From JACJYC01 sp964558465 (GTDB taxonomy: Bacteria; Bacteroidota; Bacteroidia; Chitinophagales; Saprospiraceae): 21,011 nt of DNA. The position numbers and the translations under genes were made by a program. Numbering within the stretch: the stretch's first letter is position 1; every line of letters starts with the position of its first letter. Under the pieces are notes generated by a model. That model had not been told where the DNA came from. It saw only the letters and a list, made by a program, of their open reading frames with translations, and searched no databases. The stretch spans positions 1-21,011 of the forward strand of contig CAZLEF010000106.1 of assembly GCA_964558465.1 (NCBI GenBank), given 5' to 3'. Of this stretch, positions 6,647-14,897 are shown in pieces.

Positions 6647-8569
6647 ATGAAATTCAACTTGCTTTTGGTTTTCATTTTAATGACCCTGGCCGTCAACGCC
6701 CAAAACGTAATGACGCCTGAACTGCTGTGGCAATTGGGCAGGGTCAACCCCCAAGGCATTTCAAAAGACGGGAAATATGTAATCTATAGCGTTGGTACGC
6801 CTTCGGTGGCCGAAAACAAAACGCTCTCCAAAACGTTTCGTATTCCTTTACAGGGCGGCGACCCGGAAGAAATCTCCGATCTTGCGCCCTACCTGGATAA
6901 TCGCCTTCGGTCGCCCGACAGCGCGCATGAGATCAAACTGGAAGAAGTGAAAGTGCATGCCGTCCTGGGCAAGGAAATATACCCTGACCTGGAGAAATCC
7001 AACGTGCGCATCTACGATAACCTGAATTACCGGCATTGGGATGAATGGGAGGATGGCGTTTACAACCACCCTGTTCTTTACTCGACGCGGGCGCATCCGG
7101 TCTATCAATTCCCGGTCACCACCCGGAAAGACCTTTTGGAAGGCGAGCCCTTCGATTGTCCGACCAAACCCTTTGGCGGAGAAGAGGACGTAACCTGGAG
7201 CCCCGACGGCAAACAGGTCCTGTACGTGACCAAAAAGAAATTCGGCAAAGATTACGCCGTCAGCACAAATACCGACATTTACGCTTATGACCTGACGACG
7301 GGCCAAACCAAAAACCTGACCGAAGGCATGCCGGGCTACGACGTCAATCCGGCTTTTTCTTCCAAGGGTGTGCCGGCCTGGCTCAGCATGAAACGCGACG
7401 GCTACGAATCGGACAAAAACGATATCGTGGTGATGGCGCCTTCCGGGCCCATGAACCTGACCGGCCGGTGGGACGAATCTGTCAACGGCTTTTTGTGGAG
7501 CAACGACGGCAGCCGGGTTTATTTCACAGCAGCCATGCAGGGTACGCTCCAGTTGTTTGAAGTGGATTACCCCGGGTTGACCAAAAAGTTGCCGGTGGTG
7601 AAACAGATTACCAAGGGTGATTTTGACGTGACCGGCCTCGTGGGACAAGTGGACAATACGATGGTCGTATCCCGGACGGATATGAACCACGCCGCCGAAC
7701 TCTACACCGTGGACCTGACCAGCGGCGAGATGAAACAACTCACCCATGTCAATGACAAAGTATATTCCGGGATCCAGCTCTGCCGGACCGAAAAACGCTG
7801 GGTGAATACCACCGACGGCAAAAAAATGCTGGTCTGGGTGATCTTACCCCCCGATTTTGACCCCGCCAAAAAATACCCCACCCTCTTGTATTGCCAGGGC
7901 GGCCCACAATCCGCGCTCAGTCAGTTTTACTCCTTCCGCTGGAATTTCCAGTTGATGGCTTCCAACGGCTATATCATTGTGGCGCCCAACCGGCGGGGCA
8001 TGCCCGGACACGGTGTGGCCTGGAACGAACAGATTAGCAAGGATCATGGCGGCCAGGCGATCAACGATTACCTATCTGCGATCGATGAATTAGCTAAAGA
8101 ACCCTATGTGGACAAAAGCCGGCTGGGCTGCGTGGGCGCCAGCTACGGGGGGTATTCCGTTTTTTATCTGGCCGGCATCCATAACAAACGGTTTAAAACC
8201 TTTATTTCCCACGACGGGATCTTCAACCTCAAGAGCATGTACGGCACAACTGAGGAACTGTTCTTTGTGAACTGGGACCTCGGCGGCCCGTACTGGGACA
8301 AATCAAACGCCGCGGCTCAGAAATCCTATACCCAATTTGACCCCAGCAACCTGGTGGACAAATGGGACACGCCCATCCTGATCGTACAGGGCGGTAAGGA
8401 TTTCCGGGTGCCCGACGGCCAGGGGTTCGAAGCCTTTCAGGCTGCGCAACTCAAAGGGTTAAAGAGCAAATTCATCTATTTTCCGGACGAAAACCACTGG
8501 GTGCTGAAGGTGAACAACGGATTGGTGTGGCAGCGGGAGTTTTTCAGGTGGCTAAAGGAGACCTTGTAG
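6647..8569 (+). CDS. secreted S9-family peptidase (prolyl oligopeptidase/DPP-IV-like)
   Basis: A 640-residue serine peptidase, predicted periplasmic or surface-exposed, cleaving short peptides. A signal peptide covers about 1-18 (LAVNAQ). An N-terminal beta-propeller follows, with repeats such as VTWSPDGKQVLYVT (182-195) and FLWSNDGSRVYFTA (282-295). The C-terminal alpha/beta-hydrolase domain begins near 380 and carries the triad Ser499 (GASYGGYS), Asp585 (QGGKDFRVP) and His617 (DENHWVL), plus NRRGMPGHG in the usual oxyanion region. Length and order match DPP-IV or acylaminoacyl-peptidase-like enzymes of Bacteroidota. It follows the Fic gene by 31 bases with no recognisable promoter in between. 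A proline preference is likely from the family but not shown. Confidence 0.93.
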   Translation: MKFNLLLVFILMTLAVNAQNVMTPELLWQLGRVNPQGISKDGKYVIYSVGTPSVAENKTLSKTFRIPLQGGDPEEISDLAPYLDNRLRSPDSAHEIKLEEVKVHAVLGKEIYPDLEKSNVRIYDNLNYRHWDEWEDGVYNHPVLYSTRAHPVYQFPVTTRKDLLEGEPFDCPTKPFGGEEDVTWSPDGKQVLYVTKKKFGKDYAVSTNTDIYAYDLTTGQTKNLTEGMPGYDVNPAFSSKGVPAWLSMKRDGYESDKNDIVVMAPSGPMNLTGRWDESVNGFLWSNDGSRVYFTAAMQGTLQLFEVDYPGLTKKLPVVKQITKGDFDVTGLVGQVDNTMVVSRTDMNHAAELYTVDLTSGEMKQLTHVNDKVYSGIQLCRTEKRWVNTTDGKKMLVWVILPPDFDPAKKYPTLLYCQGGPQSALSQFYSFRWNFQLMASNGYIIVAPNRRGMPGHGVAWNEQISKDHGGQAINDYLSAIDELAKEPYVDKSRLGCVGASYGGYSVFYLAGIHNKRFKTFISHDGIFNLKSMYGTTEELFFVNWDLGGPYWDKSNAAAQKSYTQFDPSNLVDKWDTPILIVQGGKDFRVPDGQGFEAFQAAQLKGLKSKFIYFPDENHWVLKVNNGLVWQREFFRWLKETL

Positions 8570-8618
8570 CGAGTGAATCAAAGAATATCCTTAGTTTAGC
8601 CCGATAAAAATCTTCCAC

Positions 8619-11600
8619 ATGTCCAGGCGCTGTTTCCTTTTTCCCGCATTTTTCCTGTTTTTCCTTTCTGTTCAAATTTTTGCACAGCCCGTCCCTTCCG
8701 CCGCTTACCAGGACCTGCAATACCGGATGATCGGTCCGTTCCGGGCAGGTCGCACGGTGGGCGCGGCGGGTATACCTTCCCAACCCAACGTCTTTTTCAT
8801 CGGTGTTAATAACGGCGGCGTGTGGAAAACCGACGATTACGGCCGGACCTGGCGCCCGATATTCGACCAGGCGCCCACGGGTTCGATCGGCGATATAGCA
8901 GTTTGTCCGGCGCGGCCCGAGGTTATTTATGTGGGTACGGGCGAAGGCCTGCACCGGCCCGATCTGAGCGTAGGCGACGGCGTGTTCAAATCCACCAACG
9001 GCGGAAAAACATGGGCGCATATGGGCCTGGCGGATGTCCAGCAGGTCGGCGGCCTCGCGGTCCATCCCACCAACCCCGACATCCTTTTTGTCGCCGGCCT
9101 GGGCCACCCCTACGGCCCGAATGAAGAGCGGGGGGTATTCCGCACCCAGGACGGAGGCCGCACCTGGGAAAAAGTCCTGTACATCAACCGCAATACAGGC
9201 GCTATCCAGGTGGAGTTTGACCCGAACAACCCTAAAATTCTGTTTGCCAGCCTTTGGGAACACCGCGACGGCCCTTGGGAAAATGGCAGTTTTTCGGGCC
9301 CCAACAGCGGTTTATACAAATCAACCGACGGCGGCGCCAAATGGACCCGGATCACCCGAGGTTTGCCAGGCATGATAGAAGGACTGGGCCGGATCGGGGT
9401 CGGCATAGCCCCCTCCAACTCCAAATGGATGTACGCCACCGTTGACGCCCGAACCAATGGCGGCGTCTACCAGAGTAAAGACGGGGGCGAAAGCTGGAGC
9501 CTCCTGACGACGGACCGCCGCCTCTGGGGGCGCGGCAGCGACTTTGCCGAGGTCAAAGTCCACCCCAAGGACCCGAACCGGGTTTTCATTGGCAATATAG
9601 CCGCCTACCGCTCGGTGGACGGGGGCAAGACCTGGACCTCCGACAAGGGCGCGCCCGGCGGCGACGACTACCACCGCATCTGGATCAACCCGCTTTACCC
9701 GGATATCATGTTGTACGCCGCCGACCAGGGCGGAACCATTACGGTGAACGGAGGTCGCACCTGGAGTTCGTGGTACAACCAACCCACCGCCCAGTTGTAC
9801 CACGTGAGCACCGACAACCAGTTCCCGTACTGGGTGTACGGCGGTCAGCAGGAAAGCGGCGCTATCGGCGTGGCCAGCCGGGGCAATGGCGGCCAGATCT
9901 CCTTCCGGGATTTTATGGGCGTTGGCGCCGACGAATACGCCTACGTAGCCCCCGACCCCCTCAACCCGGATATCATTTACGGAGGCCGGGTGATCCGGTT
10001 CAACAAAAGAACGGGCCAGAGCCAGAACGTGGCGCCGGAGGCTCTGCGTTCGGGTAAATACCGCATCTTGCGCACGATGCCGCTGCTTTTTCATCCCGCA
10101 GATCCGCATACCCTGTTCTTCGCTACCAATGTGCTCTGGAAAACCACCAACGGCGGACAGGAGTGGCAGATCATCAGTCCCGACCTGTCGCGCGAGCAGC
10201 CCGAGGCACCCGAAAGCATCGGTGATTTCCGCAATCCTGAACTGAATACCATGCCGCGCAGAGGCGTTATTTACGCCGTAGCGCCAAGCCCGGTGGACGT
10301 GAACACCATTTGGGCCGGAACCGACGATGGATTGGCGCACCTGACCCGGGACGGCGGCGGAACCTGGAAAGATATCACACCGCCGGACCTGCGCGCCTGG
10401 GACAAGGTATCCCAACTCGACGCCGGCCATTTCAACCGGAATTCCGTTTATATGGCCGTCAACGCCATTCGCCGCGACGACATGCGCCCACATATTTTCA
10501 AGACGCATGACGGAGGTGTTACCTGGACCCGGATCGTGAACGGCATGAACCCCAACGGGCCGGTCAACGTGGTGCGCGAAGACCCCAAACAACCAGGCCT
10601 GTTATTTGCCGGAACCGAACGAGAAGTGTATTTCAGCGTCGATGACGGCGCCAACTGGCAATTGCTGCGCCAGAATATGCCCGCCAGTTCGATCCGCGAC
10701 CTGGTGGTCAAGGACGACGACCTCGTGATCGGTACGCATGGCCGGTCCATCTGGATACTCGACAATATTGCACCGCTTCGGGAATTGGCAAAGGCGCTGG
10801 CCGAACAAAAAGCCTGGTTGTTCTCACCGCCTGTGGCCACCAGGGTGCGCTGGAATATGTTTTCGGACACCCCCCTTCCGCCTGAGGAACCCAACGGCCA
10901 AAACCCGCCGGACGGGGCCATACTCGACTATTACCTGCCCAAAGTTGCCGGAAATGTTGCAATCGAAATCCTGGATGAAAGCGGAAAGGTCATCCGCAGG
11001 TTTTCCAGCGCCGACAAGCCGGAGGCCGTAGATTCCACCCAACTCCCCCACCCTACTTACTGGATCCGTCCCTGGCAAGGACTTTCAACCGCTGCAGGTC
11101 ACCAACGTTTCATCTGGGATTTGCGCCATGAACCTCCCAAAGGCGCTCAACGGGAATTTGCCATTGCAGCCGTGTACCGGCGGACGCCGAGCGGCCCCAA
11201 CGGCCCCTTTGTACACCCCGGCCAGTACACCGTGCGCCTTCGGGTTGACGGCGACAGCTACGAAAAAAGGATCAGGGTCCGGCTCGACCCGCGGGTGGTG
11301 ATCGGCGAGGCGGACCTGCAACTGCAAACCGACCTTTCCCTGGCTTGTTACCGGGCTTACCATCAGGCTCAGGCCATCCGCGAAACGATCGACGACATAC
11401 TGACCAGCAACCCGCCCGCTGACCGGCAAACCGCGCTCAGGGCTCTTCGTGGTACCGGAGCGCCCTCTGCGCCAGACATTCTCTACAGCAGCATCACCGC
11501 CCGGGATCCCGGACAGGAGACGCTCGTGGGGTTGCAGGAAAAATTCCTGTACCTGCTGAACGTGCTGCAATCAGCTGACGCCCGGCCTACCCGGCAGACG

Positions 11601-11669
11601 GAAGCGGCGGTACGAGCGCTGGAGGATATGCTGGAGCGGCTGAAGGGGCGATGGGAGGGTCTCCGGTAG
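8619..11669 (+). CDS. secreted VPS10/sortilin-like Asp-box beta-propeller protein
   Basis: A 1016-residue exported protein. The signal peptide covers about 1-22 (SVQIFAQ). Residues about 35-720 form repeated beta-propeller blades marked by Asp-boxes; I count about eleven, including TDDYGRTW, STNGGKTW, TQDGGRTW, STDGGAKW, SKDGGESW, SVDGGKTW, TVNGGRTW, TTNGGQEW, TRDGGGTW, THDGGVTW and SVDDGANW. Such motifs occur in sialidases, photosystem assembly factors and sortilin/VPS10 domains. This layout, with one long propeller region and a beta-rich C-terminal part (about 760-920) followed by a helical end, matches Bacteroidota proteins usually annotated as VPS10 or BNR-repeat glycosyl hydrolases. I see no catalytic sialidase signature, so enzyme activity is unproven and binding is equally likely. 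It lies 49 bases after the S9 peptidase. No T9SS tail is visible. Confidence 0.85.
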   Translation: MSRRCFLFPAFFLFFLSVQIFAQPVPSAAYQDLQYRMIGPFRAGRTVGAAGIPSQPNVFFIGVNNGGVWKTDDYGRTWRPIFDQAPTGSIGDIAVCPARPEVIYVGTGEGLHRPDLSVGDGVFKSTNGGKTWAHMGLADVQQVGGLAVHPTNPDILFVAGLGHPYGPNEERGVFRTQDGGRTWEKVLYINRNTGAIQVEFDPNNPKILFASLWEHRDGPWENGSFSGPNSGLYKSTDGGAKWTRITRGLPGMIEGLGRIGVGIAPSNSKWMYATVDARTNGGVYQSKDGGESWSLLTTDRRLWGRGSDFAEVKVHPKDPNRVFIGNIAAYRSVDGGKTWTSDKGAPGGDDYHRIWINPLYPDIMLYAADQGGTITVNGGRTWSSWYNQPTAQLYHVSTDNQFPYWVYGGQQESGAIGVASRGNGGQISFRDFMGVGADEYAYVAPDPLNPDIIYGGRVIRFNKRTGQSQNVAPEALRSGKYRILRTMPLLFHPADPHTLFFATNVLWKTTNGGQEWQIISPDLSREQPEAPESIGDFRNPELNTMPRRGVIYAVAPSPVDVNTIWAGTDDGLAHLTRDGGGTWKDITPPDLRAWDKVSQLDAGHFNRNSVYMAVNAIRRDDMRPHIFKTHDGGVTWTRIVNGMNPNGPVNVVREDPKQPGLLFAGTEREVYFSVDDGANWQLLRQNMPASSIRDLVVKDDDLVIGTHGRSIWILDNIAPLRELAKALAEQKAWLFSPPVATRVRWNMFSDTPLPPEEPNGQNPPDGAILDYYLPKVAGNVAIEILDESGKVIRRFSSADKPEAVDSTQLPHPTYWIRPWQGLSTAAGHQRFIWDLRHEPPKGAQREFAIAAVYRRTPSGPNGPFVHPGQYTVRLRVDGDSYEKRIRVRLDPRVVIGEADLQLQTDLSLACYRAYHQAQAIRETIDDILTSNPPADRQTALRALRGTGAPSAPDILYSSITARDPGQETLVGLQEKFLYLLNVLQSADARPTRQTEAAVRALEDMLERLKGRWEGLR

Positions 11670-11685
11670 GGGCGATATACTGGAT

Positions 11686-11711
11686 CCACGCCTCTGGCGT
11701 GGCCGCCTTTT
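11686..11711 (+). terminator. terminator-like hairpin after the Asp-box protein gene
   Basis: CCACGCC-TCT-GGCGTGG (11686-11702) is a perfect 7-base-pair GC-rich stem with a 3-base loop, 17 bases after the stop codon, followed by CCGCCTTTTAG. The T-run is short, so termination may be weak. The same palindrome could be a REP-like element. Confidence 0.5.
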
Positions 11712-11722
11712 AGAGCGGGCTG

Positions 11723-11757
11723 GATGCTGGATACTCGATAATGGATACTGGCATCCG
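11723..11757. repeat. degenerate period-7 tandem array, locus 1
   Basis: Five consecutive heptamers in register: GATGCTG, GATACTC, GATAATG, GATACTG and GCATCCG. The common form GATRNTS matches the array at 13516. It lies between the Asp-box protein gene and the dehydrogenase gene. The DNA that follows (to about 11825) is GC-rich with a small AAGGGG/CCCCTT hairpin near 11765 and no gene. Confidence 0.55.
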
Positions 11758-11886
11758 GCAGTTGAAGGGGGCGCCCCTTGAGGTTGCCCGCTTGCGCCGG
11801 GTTTGCGGAGCAGACCGGGGTAAAAATTGATTTTCGTTACGCCACCTGCACTTAACGGTGTTTTGATAAAATTTAAAGGCAATAAA

Positions 11887-12849
11887 ATGCAAGCAGCAAC
11901 CCGTTCAAAATACGGTCCTCCCGAGGTTTTAAGCATCCGGGAGGTGGAAAAACCGATCCCCAAAGACCATGAAGTGTTGATCAGGGTATTCGCTGCAACC
12001 GTGAACCGGACGGATTGTGCAATTCTTTGGGGAAAGCCGTTTATTATGCGGCTTGTCACGGGATTGTTCAAACCTTCCTTAGCCGTTACAGGAACAGACT
12101 TTGCAGGTAAAATCGAATCAGTTGGAAAAAATGTAACGACTTTCAAAGCAGGCGACAGGGTTTGGGGGTTTGACGACAGCGGTTTGGGCTCGCATACCCG
12201 ATATATCGCCATTTCAGCCGAAAAGCCGATCGTAACCCTACCCGAAAACATCTCATATGAGCAGGCGGCGGCGAGCGCAGAAGGCGCCCATTATGCGTAT
12301 AATTTCCTGAATAAAATCAACCTCAAAGCCGGCCAAAAAGCACTCGTGAACGGCGCCACAGGAGCGATCGGTTCATCTGCGCTTCAGTTTCTGAAATTTT
12401 TTGGCGCTCAGGTCACTGCGGTATGCAATTCCCAAAATGTGGACCTCATAAAATCCCTGGGCGCCGACAAAGTAATCGATTTCACAAAAGAAGATTTCAC
12501 AAAAACCGGTGAAAAATACGATTTCGTTTTTGATGCGGTTGGGAAAAGCACATTTTCCAGGTGCAAGCCGCTGTTACTGCCGGGCGGGATATATATTTCG
12601 TCCGAACTGGGTCCGAACGCACAAAATCTCTTTTATGCGTTGTTTACTCCCTTGCTGGGGGGTAAGAAGGTTATTTTTCCGCTTCCTTCAAATGTCAAAA
12701 GGAGCCTGTTTTTCATAAAAGACCTCATCGGGCAGGAAAAATTCAAACCCGTGATAGACCGGAAATACCCGCTGGACAAAATAAAAGAGGCTTTCGAATA
12801 TGTGGCATCCGGTCAGAAAACCGGAAATGTTGTGATCTCAATGGAATAA
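11887..12849 (+). CDS. MDR-family NAD(P)-dependent dehydrogenase / quinone reductase-like protein
   Basis: A 320-residue medium-chain dehydrogenase/reductase in the zinc-free quinone oxidoreductase-like group, cytoplasmic. An N-terminal GroES-like domain (about 1-125) shows PPEVLSIREVEKP, VNRTDC, GTDFAGKIESVG and FKAGDRVWG. The nucleotide-binding domain has NGATGAIGSSALQFLKFFGA (153-172), equivalent to the G-rich NAD(P) loop, and SLGADKVIDF. The cysteine clusters for structural and catalytic zinc are absent. The ATG at 11887 begins the usual MQAATRSKYGPPEVL start; the open frame runs 20 codons further upstream into repeat-rich DNA and is rejected. The next gene starts 34 bases downstream and may be co-transcribed. 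The substrate is not evident. Confidence 0.9.
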   Translation: MQAATRSKYGPPEVLSIREVEKPIPKDHEVLIRVFAATVNRTDCAILWGKPFIMRLVTGLFKPSLAVTGTDFAGKIESVGKNVTTFKAGDRVWGFDDSGLGSHTRYIAISAEKPIVTLPENISYEQAAASAEGAHYAYNFLNKINLKAGQKALVNGATGAIGSSALQFLKFFGAQVTAVCNSQNVDLIKSLGADKVIDFTKEDFTKTGEKYDFVFDAVGKSTFSRCKPLLLPGGIYISSELGPNAQNLFYALFTPLLGGKKVIFPLPSNVKRSLFFIKDLIGQEKFKPVIDRKYPLDKIKEAFEYVASGQKTGNVVISME

Positions 12850-12883
12850 ATGCCAGAATGATTTGTATCACCAAGAACATACC

Positions 12884-13516
12884 ATGAAAAAATTAACTTT
12901 TCTCTCATTTTTCGTTTTGATTTTTGCGGGCCATCTGAATGCCAAAAAAATTGAAGGGATCATCATTTTCGAGCACGATACCGCCGAGGTCATCTTCAAC
13001 ATCCCGATCGAATTATTAACCCAGCAGCCGGATTACGACAAGTTGCAATACAGGGTCGCTTATTTTGATGCGAAGGGCAAAAAACGCGTTTTGAGCCCCT
13101 ACGACGCTCTGGAGATCCGGTTCAGGTTTGAGCAGGAAGAGATCCGGATGTTATCCCGGAACGGTTTTCATGAATTCGGGTTCGGTTTTGGCAAAGGCGG
13201 CCAGATTTTTCTGAAACTGGAAGTCGACGGCCCCTTGAAACTCTTCACTTATTACCATACCCAACCCGCGCCGGGGACGGTCACCCCAACGAACGCAAGG
13301 ATTACCGGCGGATATAGCTACGATGCCGAAAACGCCATTTTGCAAAAAGGGGAAGACCGGCTGTTCCGCCCGATGTGGCTGACCTTCCGGAAGGATATGA
13401 AAGAATACCTGAGCGATTGCCCCGCCCTGATCGAAATGATCGAAAACAAGGAGATGCGCAGAGCGGATATGGTGGAGATTGTGGGGTATTATAATGAGAA
13501 ATGCGGGGGGCGGTAG
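12884..13516 (+). CDS. secreted protein of unknown function
   Basis: A 210-residue protein that I do not recognise as a named family. A signal peptide spans about 1-20 (MKKLTFLSFF to LNAKK). The mature part is beta-rich and charged, with EGIIIFEHDTAEVIFNIP near the start, a Gly/Phe-rich HEFGFGFGKGG stretch in the middle and a helical end containing two Cys (SDCPALIE and NEKCGGR) that could pair. It is probably periplasmic. The ATG at 12884 is preferred over an in-frame TTG at 12863. It follows the dehydrogenase by 34 bases. Its TAG stop is immediately abutted by a heptamer repeat array, with the G of TAG serving as the first base of the first repeat unit. Confidence 0.8.
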   Translation: MKKLTFLSFFVLIFAGHLNAKKIEGIIIFEHDTAEVIFNIPIELLTQQPDYDKLQYRVAYFDAKGKKRVLSPYDALEIRFRFEQEEIRMLSRNGFHEFGFGFGKGGQIFLKLEVDGPLKLFTYYHTQPAPGTVTPTNARITGGYSYDAENAILQKGEDRLFRPMWLTFRKDMKEYLSDCPALIEMIENKEMRRADMVEIVGYYNEKCGGR

Positions 13517-13571
13517 ATGCTAGATGCTAGATGCTAGATGGTGGATGCTAGATGGTAGATGCTGGATGTTT
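13516..13571. repeat. period-7 tandem array, locus 2
   Basis: Eight heptamers in perfect register: GATGCTA three times, then GATGGTG, GATGCTA, GATGGTA, GATGCTG and GATGTTT. Two more related units (GATGGTG, GATGGTT) occur at 13602-13615 after a GC-rich insert. The array begins at the stop codon of the preceding gene. Confidence 0.75.
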
Positions 13572-13682
13572 ACCCGCCTGGCCCTTAGGCTGGGCGAGGT
13601 GGATGGTGGATGGTTGGCGCCTGAGGGAAGTCGAAGGAGATGGAGGATCAAGGCCAAACCTCGAAGATTTAAATAAGATTTG
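13572..13682. other. GC-rich intergenic segment with dispersed motif
   Basis: No gene. It contains an imperfect inverted repeat (GCCTGGCCC and GGCTGGGC, about 13577-13595), two further heptamers, and CTGAGGGAAGTCGAAGG at about 13620, which on the opposite strand resembles the TTCGGCTCCGCTCAG motif at 3091. Confidence 0.4.
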
Positions 13683-13883
13683 ATGGTGAATAACAAGGAT
13701 AACCTTCCCATCCTCGCTTTTGAAACGGAAAAGGAATGGGAAAAATGGCTGGAAGAAAACCAGGGTTCTGATGAACACCATTCTGGAAATGTTGGCCAGG
13801 GAGCAGAAGTTTTATTGAAGGTTGGAAAGGTGGTTGAAAGTGGTTTATTGTGGTTTATGGTAGTTCATTGTAGTTCATTATAG
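13683..13883 (+). pseudogene. truncated YdeI/OmpD-associated-like gene remnant
   Basis: The frame starts ATG 13683 and reads NLPILAFETEKEWEKWLEEN followed by QGSDEHHSG. The PILAFET-x4-W-x2-WLEEN-x3-SD pattern resembles the N-terminus of YdeI/OmpD-associated (DUF1905-type) proteins, which normally continue SDGVWL and run to about 190 residues. After about 33 codons the similarity stops. The remaining codons run into the decamer repeat array and end at a TAG within it (13881-13883). The most economical reading is a gene cut short by a deletion or by the repeat. The assignment rests on memory of the family pattern only. Confidence 0.45.
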
Positions 13884-13970
13884 TTCATTATAGTTCATGG
13901 TGGTTGGAGTAACGGCAGCATAACAATCATGAACGATCATAAACCATCATAAACCATCATAAACCATCAT
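13831..13970. repeat. opposed period-10 tandem arrays upstream of ribokinase
   Basis: The left array (about 13831-13900) has decamers in register: TGGTTGAAAG, TGGTTTATTG, TGGTTTATGG, TAGTTCATTG, TAGTTCATTA twice and TAGTTCATGG. After about 25 bases the right array (13927-13966) carries the opposite orientation: TCATGAACGA once and TCATAAACCA three times, whose reverse complements are TCGTTCATGA and TGGTTTATGA. Inner units carry TTCAT and outer units TTTAT on both sides, so the two halves can pair. The array ends about 12 bases before the ribokinase ATG and would lie in its mRNA leader. No spacers are present, so it is not CRISPR. Confidence 0.8.
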
Positions 13971-13981
13971 AAAAGAAAAAT

Positions 13982-14884
13982 ATGGCAGAAATATTGGTCA
14001 TCGGCAGTTCCAACACCGATATGGTGGTAAAAACCCAAAGGCTTCCCAAGCCCGGGGAGACCCTTTTGGGGGGTTCCTTTTTTATGTTCCCGGGCGGAAA
14101 AGGCGCCAATCAGGCCGTTTCAGCGGCGCGTTTGGGCGGCGACGTCCGATTGATCTGCAAGGTGGGCGACGACCTCTTTGGCAAACAAGCCATCGAGGGA
14201 CTCAAAAACGAAAACATCGATACGCGGTTTTGCCTGACCGACCCGCACCATGCTTCCGGGGTTGCCCTTATTACGGTTAACGACAGCGGGGAGAACGTGA
14301 TCGTGGTCGCATCAGGCGCCAATCACCAACTGACGGAAGATGAACTCGACCAGGCGGATGCTGTTTTTCAATCAGCCGAAATTATTTTATTGCAACTGGA
14401 AACCCCGATTTCAACTGTCGGTTATGCCATTAAAAAAGGATTTGAAAAAGGCAGGCGGGTGATCCTGAACCCTGCGCCGGCTCAACCCTTATACCCTGAA
14501 ACCTATACCCGTTTATTTTTGATCACGCCCAATGAAACGGAAGCCGCTTTACTGACGGGGATTGAAGTAACCGATGAAACATCGGCAGAAAAAGCCGCAG
14601 ATTGTTTTCTGGACCGGGGCGTCGGCAACGTGATCATCACCATGGGCGCCAAAGGGGCATTTTTCAAAAACAGATCCGATTGTTTTCATATACCGGCCTT
14701 GATCGTGGAAGCGGTCGATACCACCGCTGCCGGCGATGTTTTTAACGGCGCTTTATCGGTGGCCCTGGCCCGGAATCAACCGTGGGAAGCAGCGATCCGG
14801 TTTGCCTCGAAGGCTGCCGCCATTTCGGTCACGCGCCTGGGCGCGCAGGCCTCGGCGCCCTATTTGAGTGAAATTCACCTTTAA
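13982..14884 (+). CDS. rbsK: ribokinase (PfkB family)
   Basis: A 300-residue cytoplasmic sugar kinase, predicted to convert D-ribose and ATP to ribose 5-phosphate. Expected ribokinase landmarks are all present: SSNTDMVV (9-16), PGETLLGG, GGKGANQA (38-45, sugar binding), NPAPA (163-167), TPNETEA (182-188), MGAKGAFF (221-228) and DTTAAGDVFNGAL (246-258), with Asp252 the catalytic base beside the anion hole. The late TRLGAQASAP is typical of ribokinases rather than fructokinases. The start ATG follows an A-rich leader directly after the decamer repeat. Thirteen bases separate its stop from the sugar transporter, so the two form an operon. Another pentose or nucleoside sugar remains possible as substrate. 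Confidence 0.93.
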   Translation: MAEILVIGSSNTDMVVKTQRLPKPGETLLGGSFFMFPGGKGANQAVSAARLGGDVRLICKVGDDLFGKQAIEGLKNENIDTRFCLTDPHHASGVALITVNDSGENVIVVASGANHQLTEDELDQADAVFQSAEIILLQLETPISTVGYAIKKGFEKGRRVILNPAPAQPLYPETYTRLFLITPNETEAALLTGIEVTDETSAEKAADCFLDRGVGNVIITMGAKGAFFKNRSDCFHIPALIVEAVDTTAAGDVFNGALSVALARNQPWEAAIRFASKAAAISVTRLGAQASAPYLSEIHL

Positions 14885-14897
14885 ACCCAACTGCCTT

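Noticed and set aside
8564..8599. Promoter for the Asp-box protein gene (TTG and TAGTTTAG)
   Set aside because: The spacing is about 25 bases and the -7 box has a mismatch, outside the Bacteroidota pattern.
9321..10592. 423-codon minus-strand frame opposite the Asp-box protein
   Set aside because: It is an antisense reading of repeated GC-rich Asp-box codons, with His/Val/Gly-rich content and no family pattern.
13831..13970. CRISPR array
   Set aside because: Units are 10 bases, directly adjacent, degenerate and in two orientations, with no unique spacers and no cas genes.
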